Shown: positions 1 through 7,854 of the stretch, one piece after another | Layout: each line of letters opens with the position of its first letter | How positions within the stretch are numbered: position 1 is the first letter of the stretch | DNA from: a virus | Virus record (IMG/VR): IMGVR_UViG_3300032087_000584 | Coordinates: 1-29,827 of that record | Length of the DNA stretch: 29,827 nucleotides | Strand: one strand, 5' to 3' | The notes under the pieces: model-generated | The model's database searches: none | Seen by the model: only the letters and a program-made list of their open reading frames with translations | What the model was told of the DNA's origin: nothing | Made by a program: the position numbers and the translations under genes

Positions 1-132
1 TGGTCATCCGAAGGCTCGATGTTTGGCTAGGTACAAGTACCAGTATTTGTAAAGGGTTTGGCGGACACAGCTAGCCCTTTCTTTTAAGTGTTTTAGTCTT
101 ATTTTACTTAAGTTAAAAGCCGCTAAAGCGGA
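1..132. other. Non-coding leader upstream of the terminase genes; possible cos region
   Basis: No convincing gene is seen here. The stretch holds a probable rho-independent terminator (51-85) and two 12-base inverted repeats, each with 5-base arms around AA: GGTAC-AA-GTACC at 30-41 and CCGCT-AA-AGCGG at 121-132. The second directly abuts the ATG at 133. In lambda the cohesive-end site cos lies just upstream of the small terminase gene, so position alone makes this a candidate packaging-recognition region. No known cos sequence was recognised and the idea is untested. The 52 bases after the terminator are AT-rich and could carry a late promoter, but no clear -35/-10 pair stands out. Confidence 0.4.
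51..85 (+). terminator. Probable rho-independent terminator before the late operon
   Basis: The arms AAAGGGTT (51-58) and AGCCCTTT (73-80) pair over 8 bp with one G-U wobble. A 14-base loop separates them and CTTTT follows. The stem is moderate and the loop is long. It would separate transcription arriving from the left from the terminase-led operon. Confidence 0.5.
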
Positions 133-636
133 ATGCTGATTAGTAAGAGCGAGGCAGCGACAGTTTTAGGAGTTAGCCCAGCTGCTATCACCCACGCGAT
201 AAAGAAGGGCCGAATCGTTCCGGTTCAGCGTGATGGCAAGGAATGGATTGACGGGGAGACGTTGAGAGAACAGTGGGGCAATGCGCGGAGCCGGATGCGC
301 AATGTCAACTCACGGGTTCCTAAGCCTGGGGGTGTTGTGGATGTAGGAAAAGTCTCTAGAGCTGCTGAAGATCTGCCGGATTACAACGAAAGCCGCGCAC
401 GGACTGAGTGGCTGAAGGCTGAGCTGATGGAGTTGGAGCGCGCAGAGAAGGAAGGCGAGCTTGTGCGTGCTGATGAGGTGTCAAAAACTTGGGGTGACTT
501 AGTTGCGATAACGCGGACCAAGATGATGGCGGTTCCGTCGAAAGCTAAACAGCGCATACCGGAGATCCCTGCGGATGCGTTCGTGGCGCTTGAGGAGATT
601 GTGCGCGAGGCCCTGGAGGACTTGGCTGATGGCTGA
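133..636 (+). CDS. terS: Terminase small subunit (lambda Nu1-like)
   Basis: This 167-residue protein is likely the DNA-recognition subunit of the packaging motor. Residues 1-50 fit a winged helix-turn-helix of the Nu1 type: an N-terminal SKSEAATVLGVSPAAITHAI segment, then a wing-like turn containing RDGKEW and the GETLREQW helix. The middle is a linker and residues 85-115 are charged and helical, as expected for the part that forms dimers and contacts the large subunit. The next gene starts inside its last codons (ATG at 629, TGA at 634-636), as is common for coupled terminase pairs. No strong ribosome binding site precedes the ATG; the 12-base inverted repeat at 121-132 touches it and could influence initiation. 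The assignment rests on the HTH, length and position; sequence similarity to lambda Nu1 itself is weak by eye. Confidence 0.8.
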   Translation: MLISKSEAATVLGVSPAAITHAIKKGRIVPVQRDGKEWIDGETLREQWGNARSRMRNVNSRVPKPGGVVDVGKVSRAAEDLPDYNESRARTEWLKAELMELERAEKEGELVRADEVSKTWGDLVAITRTKMMAVPSKAKQRIPEIPADAFVALEEIVREALEDLADG

Positions 637-2494
637 CATTGCTGAGCTGATGCGTGGAGCTTTGGAGGCGTTCCGTCCGCCGGAGAAGCTGACGCTGAGC
701 GAGTGGGCTGATCGTTATGCGTTCTTGTCTGCTGAGTCGAGTGCGGAAGCTGGCCGGTGGCACACGCTGCCGTATCAGAAAGGAATGATGGACGCGGTGA
801 CTGACCCGGCTGTGGAGCAGATCACGGTGATGAAGTCAGCGCGTGTTGGTTACACCAAGATGATCAACCACGCGATTGGTTATCACGTCCATCAGGACGC
901 TTGTCCGATCATGGTTGTGCAGCCGACTGTTGAGGACGCGCAGGGCTACTCGAAGGAAGAGATTGCCCCGATGTTGCGGGACACGCCTTGTCTGACTGGC
1001 TTGGTGAGTGAGTCGAAAGCAAAGGACGGAAGCAACACAATTCTGCAGAAGAATTTTCCCGGCGGCACGTTGTCGCTCGTGGGGGCTAACTCGCCGCGTG
1101 GATTTAGGCGTGTGAGCAGAAGGGTTGTGTTGTTTGATGAGGTTGACGGTTATCCAGCATCAGCAGGATCTGAGGGTGATCAGATCAAGCTGGGCATCAA
1201 GCGGACTGAGTATTACTGGAACCGCAAAATCATTGCCGGCAGCACGCCGACGGTGAAGGACTTCAGCCGCATTGAGCGGATGTACGAGGAGTCAGATCAG
1301 CGCAAGTATTTCGTGCCTTGTCCAGAGTGCGGCGAGATGCAGGTGCTGGAGTGGGAGAACATCAAGTGGATCAACAACGATCCTGAGACCGCTGCCTATG
1401 CGTGCAAGGGTTGCGGCGTTCTGATCCCGCACAGCAAGAAACGGTGGATGGTTGAGCGTGGTGAGTGGCGGGCTACAGCGCCGGGTAACGGTAAGCACGC
1501 AGGGTTCCACATCTGGGCGGCGTACAGCTACAGCCCCAACGCGAGATGGGCTGATCTTGTCGCTGAGTTTCTTGAGGCCAAGTCAAACCCTGAGGCGTTG
1601 CGGGTGTGGATCAACACCACGCTGGGACAAACGTGGTCTGACGATTACAGCAGCGCGATGAGTGCTGAGGCGCTGGTTGAGCGGTGCGAGGACTATGAGG
1701 AGGGTGTTCTGCCTGCTGGTGTCTTAACCGTCACGATCGGCGTTGACGTGCAGGGTGGTGGCGGAACGCTTGGGGAAAGATTGGCAATCAGCGTTTGGGG
1801 CTGGGGCCGTAAGGAAGAGGGTTGGCTGATTCAGTACATCGAGATCGCAGGAGACCCGACACGTTCTGAGGTGTGGAAACGGCTAGACGAGTTCGTGACG
1901 CGCAAGTGGCCGCATGAGCTGGGTGGCAGCTTGAAGGCTGACTTCATCGCAGTTGACAGCGGTGGTTTTGCAACGAGCGAGGTTTATCAATACGCGCGAG
2001 AGCGCAGGGCAAATGGCGTTATTGCCATCAAGGGTCAGAGCCAGCGAGACAAGCAGCCAATTGGCAAGGCCACAAAGGTTGACATCAACTCACGAGGCAA
2101 GACGATCAAAAAGGGTGCGACGTTGTTCCCTGTTGGCGTTCATGCCATCAAGAACACGATGGCGGGCCGGTTGAAGTACACCGAGCTAGGCGAAGGTTAT
2201 TTGCACTTTCACGCCACAACAGGCGAGGAGTATTTCAAGATGCTCACGGCTGAGAAGCAAGCGATCAAATTTAGAAACGGATTCCCTGAGCGGATATGGG
2301 TCAAAAAGGGCGGAGCAAGGAACGAAAGCTGGGACACGTTGATTTATGCCTATGCCTGTTTGCAGCTGCTGTATCGCAAATTTGACCGCAGGACAATTTG
2401 GGATCAGTTGGAAAAGCGTTTGGAGCAGCCGCTAAGATCGAAGGAAGCACCGCGTAAAGCGGTTGCGGCGCCGTCGTTCGTGAACAACTGGTGA
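629..2494 (+). CDS. terL: Terminase large subunit (lambda gpA family)
   Basis: This is the ATPase and nuclease that cuts concatemeric DNA and drives it into the prohead. I chose the ATG at 629, giving 621 residues (lambda gpA has 641), because the reading frame further upstream only overlaps the small-subunit gene. In this numbering the Walker A-like KSARVGYTK is at 69-77, nearly the lambda form. The Walker B-like LFDEVDGYP has D170 and E171. A zinc-ribbon-like pair of CxxC motifs is at C231/C234 and C259/C262. The C-terminal nuclease shows the expected acidic residues: D373 (in VDVQGG), D443 (in AVDSGG) and D569 (in ESWDTLIYA). It overlaps the small-subunit gene by 8 bases and the next gene by 4 (GTGA). 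It looks intact. Confidence 0.97.
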   Translation: MADIAELMRGALEAFRPPEKLTLSEWADRYAFLSAESSAEAGRWHTLPYQKGMMDAVTDPAVEQITVMKSARVGYTKMINHAIGYHVHQDACPIMVVQPTVEDAQGYSKEEIAPMLRDTPCLTGLVSESKAKDGSNTILQKNFPGGTLSLVGANSPRGFRRVSRRVVLFDEVDGYPASAGSEGDQIKLGIKRTEYYWNRKIIAGSTPTVKDFSRIERMYEESDQRKYFVPCPECGEMQVLEWENIKWINNDPETAAYACKGCGVLIPHSKKRWMVERGEWRATAPGNGKHAGFHIWAAYSYSPNARWADLVAEFLEAKSNPEALRVWINTTLGQTWSDDYSSAMSAEALVERCEDYEEGVLPAGVLTVTIGVDVQGGGGTLGERLAISVWGWGRKEEGWLIQYIEIAGDPTRSEVWKRLDEFVTRKWPHELGGSLKADFIAVDSGGFATSEVYQYARERRANGVIAIKGQSQRDKQPIGKATKVDINSRGKTIKKGATLFPVGVHAIKNTMAGRLKYTELGEGYLHFHATTGEEYFKMLTAEKQAIKFRNGFPERIWVKKGGARNESWDTLIYAYACLQLLYRKFDRRTIWDQLEKRLEQPLRSKEAPRKAVAAPSFVNNW

Positions 2495-3060
2495 TTAAAC
2501 ATCCGGCTGAAATCAGGATCGGCGACACCGTAATTTTTGATGTGCCGTCTTTTGCCAACAGCATTGGCACAACGATTGACAACAGCTACACGCTGACTTG
2601 GTACGGGCGAACAAATACAGCCAGCAAAGGTGCAGCAGTAACTGGAACCAATCAGGGTGACGGCTGGCGAATCACAATCCCGTCATCAACGACTACTGAC
2701 TGGGTCGCTGGCACTTGGTATTTTCAGCTGGTTGCCGTTAGCGGCTCAACGCAGTATTTAGCGGGTGAGGGTCAGTTCAAGTCCATCGCCAGCCTTGCCT
2801 ACACGGGCGACCCTGGTGCGTTTGATGGCCGTAGCCGTGCGCAAGTTGATCTTGATCAGGTCCAGGCTGCAATCCGCACCATTCTTGATGGCGGTGCCGT
2901 CAAGAGTTATTCAATCGCAGGGCGCAATCTGCAGAAATATGAATTGGCAGATTTGTTGGCCTTGGAAACTAAACTGAAGGCCGAGGTTAAGCGTGAGCAG
3001 ACAGCTGATCTGATTCGCAATGGCCAGGGCAATCCCCACAACTTGTTCGTGAGATTCTGA
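2491..3060 (+). CDS. gpW-like head-tail connector fused to an N-terminal beta domain
   Basis: The protein has 189 residues and starts with GTG at 2491, overlapping the terminase stop. Residues about 123-175 (QVQAAIRTIL, then YSIAGR, LQKYELADLLALE and a Lys/Glu-rich helix) match the gpW pattern: helix, short beta hairpin with a GR turn, long helix. gpW joins the portal vertex to FII and the tail and is only 68 residues in lambda. The first ~115 residues are extra. They are Thr/Ser/Gly-rich with alternating hydrophobics (VIFDVPSF, YTLTWYG, GWRITIPS, TWYFQLVAVSG), which suggests an immunoglobulin-like or related beta sandwich. The place between terminase and portal is exactly where lambda W sits. 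The gpW assignment is fairly secure; the N-terminal fold is inferred from residue pattern only. Confidence 0.75.
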   Translation: MIKHPAEIRIGDTVIFDVPSFANSIGTTIDNSYTLTWYGRTNTASKGAAVTGTNQGDGWRITIPSSTTTDWVAGTWYFQLVAVSGSTQYLAGEGQFKSIASLAYTGDPGAFDGRSRAQVDLDQVQAAIRTILDGGAVKSYSIAGRNLQKYELADLLALETKLKAEVKREQTADLIRNGQGNPHNLFVRF

Positions 3061-4610
3061 TGGGCGTTCGATCTGCATTCCGCGAACTGTTTAGGCGTGA
3101 GCGGCCTCAGCGCCGCCGTAGTTATGCAGGCGCAAGGGTTAGCCGGCTGACTGCTGACTGGGTGACGAGTGGCACCAGTGCAGACAGCGAGATCAAGTCC
3201 AGCTACAAGATGCTGCGCAACCGCGCGCGGCAGCTTTGCAGGGACAACGACTATGCAAAACAGGCTCTGAGGTCAATCACCAACAATGTGATCGGCCATG
3301 GCATCTATCACCAGTCACAGGTGCGGATGCAACGTGGCGGGCGGATGGACGAGGCAACCAATGCCCGCATTCATCAAGCTTGGCAACGCTGGAGCCATAA
3401 GACCCGCTGCGATGTGAGCGGTCTGCTCAGCTTCTATGACATGGAGCGGCTGCTGTGTCGCAGCTTGGCTGAGTCTGGTGAGGTGTTTATCAGGATTATC
3501 CGCCGACCTTTTGGCGACAGCGGGATTCCGTTCGCGCTGCAGGTTCTGGAGTCGGATTATCTGATTGATGATGATGTCCAGGCTGCAAAGGACGGCAAGA
3601 CCGTCCGCATGGGCATTGAGCGGGATGAGTACCTGCGCCCGATTGCCTACAACTTCTATGCCAACCATCCCGGCGATGTTTACGCCGGCAATGTGCGTAC
3701 TGCGCGCCGCATTCGCGTAAATGCAGAGGATGTCATCCATCTGTTTATCCCTGAGCGCCCAAGTCAGACGCGCGGTGTCACTTGGTTCGCCTCAGCGTTG
3801 CAACGTCTGCACATGCTGGATGGCTATGAGAACGCTGAGCTGGTGCGTGCTCGCGCTAGCAGTGCATTGATGGGATTTATCACCAGCCCTGAGGGTGAAC
3901 TGGTCGGTGATGACGTTGTTGATGGTGAGCGCGTTACAGACTTTCAGCCTGGCGTCTTCAAATACCTGGACCCCGGCCAGAGCGTAGAAGTGCCGCAGCT
4001 GGACGCGCCTGATGGCCAGCTTGAAGCATTTACGCGTTCAATGTTGCGTGCTGCAGCCGCTGGCATCGGGGTGAGCTTTGAAAGCATCAGCAAGAACTAC
4101 AGCCAATCGAACTACAGCAGCAGCCGCCTGAGCCTGCTTGAGGAGCGGGACACATACAAGTGTCTGCAGCGTTATTTCATCGAAAACTTCCACCAAATCG
4201 TGTTTGAGAAGTGGATGGACATGGCGGTGCTGAGCGGAACGCTGAGCCTGCCGGGTTACGAAACAGATCCTGATCGTTATCGCGCAAGCAAGTGGGTGCC
4301 GCGCAGCTGGGAATGGGTTGATCCGCAGAAAGAGGTTGCGGCTTACAAGTCAGCAGTGCGCAGCGGCTTCAAGACTCTTGGTCAAGTCATCAGCGAGCAA
4401 GGCGGTGACATTGAAGAGGTTCTGACGATGCGCCAGGCCGAGTTGGCGATGCTGGACGAGAAGAACATCATCACGGACACCGATCCGAGCGAGGTCAACG
4501 GTGGCGGTGGTGTTCAGCCTGGCTTAGGAATGGGTGCAGTCCCGGCATTCGATGACACTGAGCCGCCGGTATCTGATGAGGAGGAGGTGCAGGAAGATGG
4601 CGACGATTGA
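3060..4610 (+). CDS. Portal protein (lambda gpB family)
   Basis: The protein has 516 residues; lambda gpB has 533. It forms the dodecameric ring at the packaging vertex. The N-terminus is Arg-rich (LFRRERPQRRR), followed by the family's Tyr/Ala/Arg pattern and the helix RNRARQLCRDNDYAKQAL with SITNNVIG, typical of lambda-type portals. The central region with RPSQTRGVTWFASAL matches the conserved portal core. The stretch IGVSFESISKNYSQSNYSS corresponds to the clip/crown part of the family. The C-terminus is Gly/Asp/Glu-rich and probably disordered. The ATG at 3060 overlaps the previous TGA by one base, and the 3' end overlaps the following gene by 14 bases. Nothing looks broken. Confidence 0.95.
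   Translation: MGVRSAFRELFRRERPQRRRSYAGARVSRLTADWVTSGTSADSEIKSSYKMLRNRARQLCRDNDYAKQALRSITNNVIGHGIYHQSQVRMQRGGRMDEATNARIHQAWQRWSHKTRCDVSGLLSFYDMERLLCRSLAESGEVFIRIIRRPFGDSGIPFALQVLESDYLIDDDVQAAKDGKTVRMGIERDEYLRPIAYNFYANHPGDVYAGNVRTARRIRVNAEDVIHLFIPERPSQTRGVTWFASALQRLHMLDGYENAELVRARASSALMGFITSPEGELVGDDVVDGERVTDFQPGVFKYLDPGQSVEVPQLDAPDGQLEAFTRSMLRAAAAGIGVSFESISKNYSQSNYSSSRLSLLEERDTYKCLQRYFIENFHQIVFEKWMDMAVLSGTLSLPGYETDPDRYRASKWVPRSWEWVDPQKEVAAYKSAVRSGFKTLGQVISEQGGDIEEVLTMRQAELAMLDEKNIITDTDPSEVNGGGGVQPGLGMGAVPAFDDTEPPVSDEEEVQEDGDD
4582..4588 (+). promoter_or_regulatory. Strong Shine-Dalgarno that sets the start of the protease-capsid gene
   Basis: AGGAGGT lies 8 bases upstream of the ATG at 4597, inside the last codons of the portal gene. 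It fixes the start at 4597 rather than the earlier in-frame ATG at 4534, which would lie deep in the portal gene. Confidence 0.85.
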
Positions 4611-6984
4611 AGGCGTTGAGATTGACCTGACGCCTACGTCAGGCATGAAGGAAGAGGCGCAGCGTTATCGCGACTGGAAAGCTGACGGCGAAGCGGGCGG
4701 CACTGAAGTTGCAGCACGCAGAGCCGCGCAGATTCTTAGCGGTAACGAACTAAGCGCAGACACAGTTCTGCAGATGAACTCGTTTTTCGCACGCCACAAA
4801 GTAGACAAACAAGCCGAGGGTTTTTCTCCTGGAGAGGATGGCTATCCGTCACCCGGCAGAGTTGCATGGGCAGCCTGGGGTGGAGACGCTGGAATGAGGT
4901 GGAGTAGCGGCAAAGCAGATAGAATCAAAGAAATTCGTGATAGAAGCATGGACACGGATAGGGCCGAGCCTGGTGATTTGCGGGTTGGCGATTTTGTGCG
5001 TTGGAGTGCAAGTGGAGGCACGGCACAAGGCAAGATCGACCGCATTGAACGCGATGGTTCGATCAACGTCCCTGACTCAGAGTTCACCATTAACGGTGAT
5101 GAGGACGATCCCGCAGCCCTGATCACTGTTTATCGCGAAGGTGATGACGGCTGGGAAGAAACAGATGTGCAGGTTGGCCATCGCTTCTCAACGCTGACCA
5201 AGATTGCGGCGTTGCGTTGGCTTGAGGGCAAAACCTACAAACGCAGTGAAAACACTGCATTTGATGAGGTCGAAGAACGCATTTATGACTTTCCGTTTTC
5301 TTCTGAGCAGCCTGTGGCTCGGTATTACGGAAATGAAATTCTCAGCCACGAAAAAGGCGCTGCTGATCTCAGTCGCCTGAATGACGGCGCTCCGCTGTTG
5401 TTCAACCACAACCCTGATCGCGTGATTGGAGTTGTGGAGCGCGCGTATATCGACGACGAAAAACGTCGCGGCTATGCGCGTGTGCGGTTCAGCCGCAACG
5501 AGTTCGCGCAGGAAGTCTTGCGCGACGTAAGGGACGGAATCATCCGAAACGTCAGCTTTGGCTACGCCATCGAAAAGATGGAGGAGAGGAGTGGCGGCGA
5601 TTTTGTCGCTACCTCTTGGACCCCTACGGAGGTCTCGGCCGTTGCAATTCCCGCTGATGCCAGCGTGGGATTTGGTCGCTCCTTATCGGACTCCGAACCC
5701 GAAACCGCTGCCTCGGCAGCAATAACCACACCACCTGTTCCTGAAATGGAAAACACCACCCCTGACATGGAAGTGGTGCGGGCCGAGGCCGTTGAGGCTG
5801 AGCGTTCCCGCATTGCTGAAGTGACCAGCCTGTGCAACAAGCACGGCATGGAAGATCTGGGCCGTCAGCTCGTCGAGTCTGGCCGTTCGATCAATGAAGC
5901 ACGCGCTGCTGTGCTTGAAAAACTCAACGTCAAAGAGGAGCCCGTCAACATGAAGGCCGCTGAAATTGGCCTCACCGAGAAGGAAAGCCGCAGCTTCTCC
6001 TTCCTGCGTGCCATCAACTACCTGGCCAATCCGACCGATCGCGCCGCCCGTGAGGCTGCTGCGTTCGAGATCGAAGCATCTGAAGCAGCTGCTGACAAGC
6101 TCGGCCGCGCTTCCCGTGGCATCACCATCCCCGTGGATGTGATGCGTCGCGACCTGAACGTCGGCACCGCTTCCGCTGGTGGCAACTTGGTCGAGACTGA
6201 GCTGGATTCCGCCAACTTCATTGACCTGCTGCGGAACGCTTCCGCTCTGGATCAAGCTGGCGCAACCGTGCTGACTGGCCTTTCTGGCAACGTCAACATC
6301 CCGAGGCAGAGTGGAGCTGCGACCGCGTACTGGGTTGCTGAGTCCGGTTCACCTACCGAGTCCCAGCAGACCATCGATCAGGTCGCTCTGACTCCTAAGA
6401 CCTGCGGTGCTTTCACCGACTTCAGCCGCAAGCTGATGATCCAGTCCTCCATTGACGTGGAGAACATGGTGCGCACTGACCTCGCTCGTGTGCTGGCTCT
6501 TGAGATCGACCGCGTCGGTCTGTATGGCTCCGGCTCATCCAACCAGCCCCTGGGCCTGAAGGACACCACTGGCGTTCTGACCGAGGATTTCGCTGCTAAC
6601 ACCCCGACCTTCGCTGAGGTTGTGGCTCTGGAGAGCGACGTGTCTGGCGCTAACGCTCTGCTGGGTTCTCCCGTCTATGTGATGAACGCAGCAATGGCTG
6701 GCAGCCTTAAGACTGCCACCAAGGATTCTGGCTCCGGTCAGTTCATCCTTCAAGGCGGTGAGGTCAACGGCTATCGCGCTGTGATCTCTAACCAAGTTGC
6801 AAGCAACGACCTGTGGTTCGGTAACTTCTCCGACCTGATCATTGCTTACTTCTCTGGTCTGGATCTGATGGTTGATCCCTTCACTGGCAGCACCTCCGGC
6901 ACCGTCCGCGTGGTTGCTCTGCAGGATGTGGACATCGCAGCCCGCCACGGCGCGAGCTTCTCACGCGGTAACAACACCCTCTGA
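4597..6984 (+). CDS. Fused HK97-type prohead protease and major capsid protein
   Basis: One 795-residue frame carries several modules. Residues ~17-105 form a helical domain with a conserved Trp/Gly signature ending in WGGDAG (92-97). Residues ~127-195 look like a small Tudor/KOW-type barrel (GDFVRW, GKIDRIERDG, EDDPAALI). Residues ~235-380 are a prohead protease; the probable catalytic pair is H271 (in FNHNPD) and S320 (in RNVSFGY). Residues ~384-450 are charged and helical, like a scaffold or delta domain. From M452 the protein is an HK97-fold capsid (NIPRQ, AYWVAESG, FTDFSRKL and a C-terminal VRVVALQDVDIAARHGASF). An ATG at 5950 with its own ribosome site would give the 344-residue capsid part alone. 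Fused protease-capsid genes are known in other phages; here one gene covers the jobs of lambda C, Nu3 and E. Confidence 0.93.
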   Translation: MATIEGVEIDLTPTSGMKEEAQRYRDWKADGEAGGTEVAARRAAQILSGNELSADTVLQMNSFFARHKVDKQAEGFSPGEDGYPSPGRVAWAAWGGDAGMRWSSGKADRIKEIRDRSMDTDRAEPGDLRVGDFVRWSASGGTAQGKIDRIERDGSINVPDSEFTINGDEDDPAALITVYREGDDGWEETDVQVGHRFSTLTKIAALRWLEGKTYKRSENTAFDEVEERIYDFPFSSEQPVARYYGNEILSHEKGAADLSRLNDGAPLLFNHNPDRVIGVVERAYIDDEKRRGYARVRFSRNEFAQEVLRDVRDGIIRNVSFGYAIEKMEERSGGDFVATSWTPTEVSAVAIPADASVGFGRSLSDSEPETAASAAITTPPVPEMENTTPDMEVVRAEAVEAERSRIAEVTSLCNKHGMEDLGRQLVESGRSINEARAAVLEKLNVKEEPVNMKAAEIGLTEKESRSFSFLRAINYLANPTDRAAREAAAFEIEASEAAADKLGRASRGITIPVDVMRRDLNVGTASAGGNLVETELDSANFIDLLRNASALDQAGATVLTGLSGNVNIPRQSGAATAYWVAESGSPTESQQTIDQVALTPKTCGAFTDFSRKLMIQSSIDVENMVRTDLARVLALEIDRVGLYGSGSSNQPLGLKDTTGVLTEDFAANTPTFAEVVALESDVSGANALLGSPVYVMNAAMAGSLKTATKDSGSGQFILQGGEVNGYRAVISNQVASNDLWFGNFSDLIIAYFSGLDLMVDPFTGSTSGTVRVVALQDVDIAARHGASFSRGNNTL
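5935..6984 (+). CDS. Possible internal in-frame translation product: capsid protein alone
   Basis: GAGGAG (5935-5940) lies 9 bases upstream of an in-frame ATG at 5950, the boundary where the HK97 capsid domain begins (MKAAEIGLTEKE). Initiation there would give 344 residues, a normal size for a capsid subunit. It would help meet the need for hundreds of capsid subunits against few proteases. Lambda uses the same trick for Nu3 inside C. The coordinates include the ribosome site. The product is inferred, and GAGGAG could simply be two Glu codons. Confidence 0.45.
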   Translation, partial: EEPVNMKAAEIGLTEKESRSFSFLRAINYLANPTDRAAREAAAFEIEASEAAADKLGRASRGITIPVDVMRRDLNVGTASAGGNLVETELDSANFIDLLRNASALDQAGATVLTGLSGNVNIPRQSGAATAYWVAESGSPTESQQTIDQVALTPKTCGAFTDFSRKLMIQSSIDVENMVRTDLARVLALEIDRVGLYGSGSSNQPLGLKDTTGVLTEDFAANTPTFAEVVALESDVSGANALLGSPVYVMNAAMAGSLKTATKDSGSGQFILQGGEVNGYRAVISNQVASNDLWFGNFSDLIIAYFSGLDLMVDPFTGSTSGTVRVVALQDVDIAARHGASFSRGNNTL

Positions 6985-6986
6985 TC

Positions 6987-7199
6987 ATGAAGATCGAGAT
7001 CCGTAAACAGGTAACTCTTGCGGGTCAAATCGTCCGTATTGGGGAAGTCGTCGAGGCTTCCCTTACGGATGCAGCGATCCTGCTAGGTCAAGCTGCAGCT
7101 GTTCCTTATGTGGAGCCCGTGCAGCCTGAGGAAACGCCAACGCCTAAGGCAGAGGCAAAACCGAAAACCACTTCACGCCGGAGGGCTAAACAATCATGA
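6987..7199 (+). CDS. Small head-region protein with basic tail (FI position)
   Basis: This 70-residue protein starts two bases after the capsid stop. Residues 1-35 form a short beta-rich unit (IEIRKQVTLAGQIVRIGEVVE then a helix with DAAILLGQ). This pattern is common in small phage proteins that follow the capsid gene. The rest is Pro/Glu/Thr/Lys-rich and ends in a basic cluster (TSRRRAKQS), probably disordered. It sits roughly where lambda has FI, but no clear similarity to FI is seen. A role in head completion is inferred from position. It overlaps the next gene by 4 bases (ATGA). Confidence 0.65.
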   Translation: MKIEIRKQVTLAGQIVRIGEVVEASLTDAAILLGQAAAVPYVEPVQPEETPTPKAEAKPKTTSRRRAKQS

Positions 7200-7573
7200 C
7201 CGTCCAAAATCTCGGCACTAAAACCACGCTCTTGTCGCTCTCGGCAAGTGATGTGGTTACTGCAAGTGCCAACCGCACTGGCGTCGATCTCGTCGATTAC
7301 GAGGGCGACATCATTGCCGTTCTAGATGCTGAAGCCGGTGGCTCTGGCATCACATACGCCGTGAAAATCCAAGACTCTGCAGACAACAGCACATTTGCTG
7401 ATGTTTCTGGTCTGGCCTTCACCACCACGACTGCTAACACTGCACTGACGGAGACCCTTCGCATCAACAGCGATGAGGTCAGGCGTTACATCCGTGCCGT
7501 CATCACCGTTGCTGGTGGTAGTGGCGCTGGCGCTGTGAGCGTCGTTGCTCTCGGTTCTAAGAAGTACGGCTGA
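7196..7573 (+). CDS. Small beta-rich head protein, possible decoration protein
   Basis: The protein has 125 residues and is rich in Ala, Gly, Ser and Thr. Residues 28-85 (GVDLVDYEGDIIAVLDAEAG, then YAVKIQDSADNSTFADV) form a pattern I recognise, from memory, in small proteins encoded beside phage capsid genes: a beta strand set with an SxDNxTFxDV turn. C-terminal strands include RRYIRAVITVAGG. There is no signal peptide or membrane segment. Its place just after the capsid gene and its all-beta character fit a capsid-stabilising or head-completion protein, but the function is inferred from context. Confidence 0.6.
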   Translation: MTVQNLGTKTTLLSLSASDVVTASANRTGVDLVDYEGDIIAVLDAEAGGSGITYAVKIQDSADNSTFADVSGLAFTTTTANTALTETLRINSDEVRRYIRAVITVAGGSGAGAVSVVALGSKKYG

Positions 7574-7575
7574 TC

Positions 7576-7854
7576 ATGGCTATCGCCGAGGATCTTGATG
7601 TTTACTTGGCCGACTTTGGCGTCAGCTGTACGGCTGGCGCCACAACGGCCAAAGGAATCCTTGACATGCCCGGCGAGGTAGTGGCTGGGGGAATGATCCT
7701 TACAACGGATTATTCCCTTACCACCCGTTATTCGACGTTTGGCACCTTGGCCGCAGGGGATGCGATCACTGTTGATGGTGACGCTTATACCGTGCGGGAA
7801 AACCGCCGTATAGGTGACGGCAAGTTCGTTGAGATCGCATTGCAGAAAACCTGA
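7576..7854 (+). CDS. Head-tail joining protein, FII-like
   Basis: The protein has 92 residues; lambda FII has 117. It starts with an acidic helix (AEDLDVYLADFGVS), followed by strands around GILDMPGEV, a mid-protein region with ITVDGDAYTVRENR and a closing DGKFVEIALQK. The order 'helix with DFGV, a GI(F/L)D segment, then YxV ... DG' is the usual outline of FII-type attachment proteins, which cap the connector and receive the tail. Its place between the capsid genes and the U-like gene agrees. By-eye similarity is moderate. The stop overlaps the next ATG by one base. Confidence 0.6.
   Translation: MAIAEDLDVYLADFGVSCTAGATTAKGILDMPGEVVAGGMILTTDYSLTTRYSTFGTLAAGDAITVDGDAYTVRENRRIGDGKFVEIALQKT

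Noticed and set aside
3315-3740. 141-residue minus-strand frame inside the portal gene
   Set aside because: It lies fully antisense to conserved portal sequence and has no ribosome site or recognisable motif.
5683-6255. 190-residue minus-strand frame inside the protease-capsid gene
   Set aside because: It lies antisense to clearly recognised capsid sequence and its residue pattern is not protein-like; it is a by-product of biased third codon positions.
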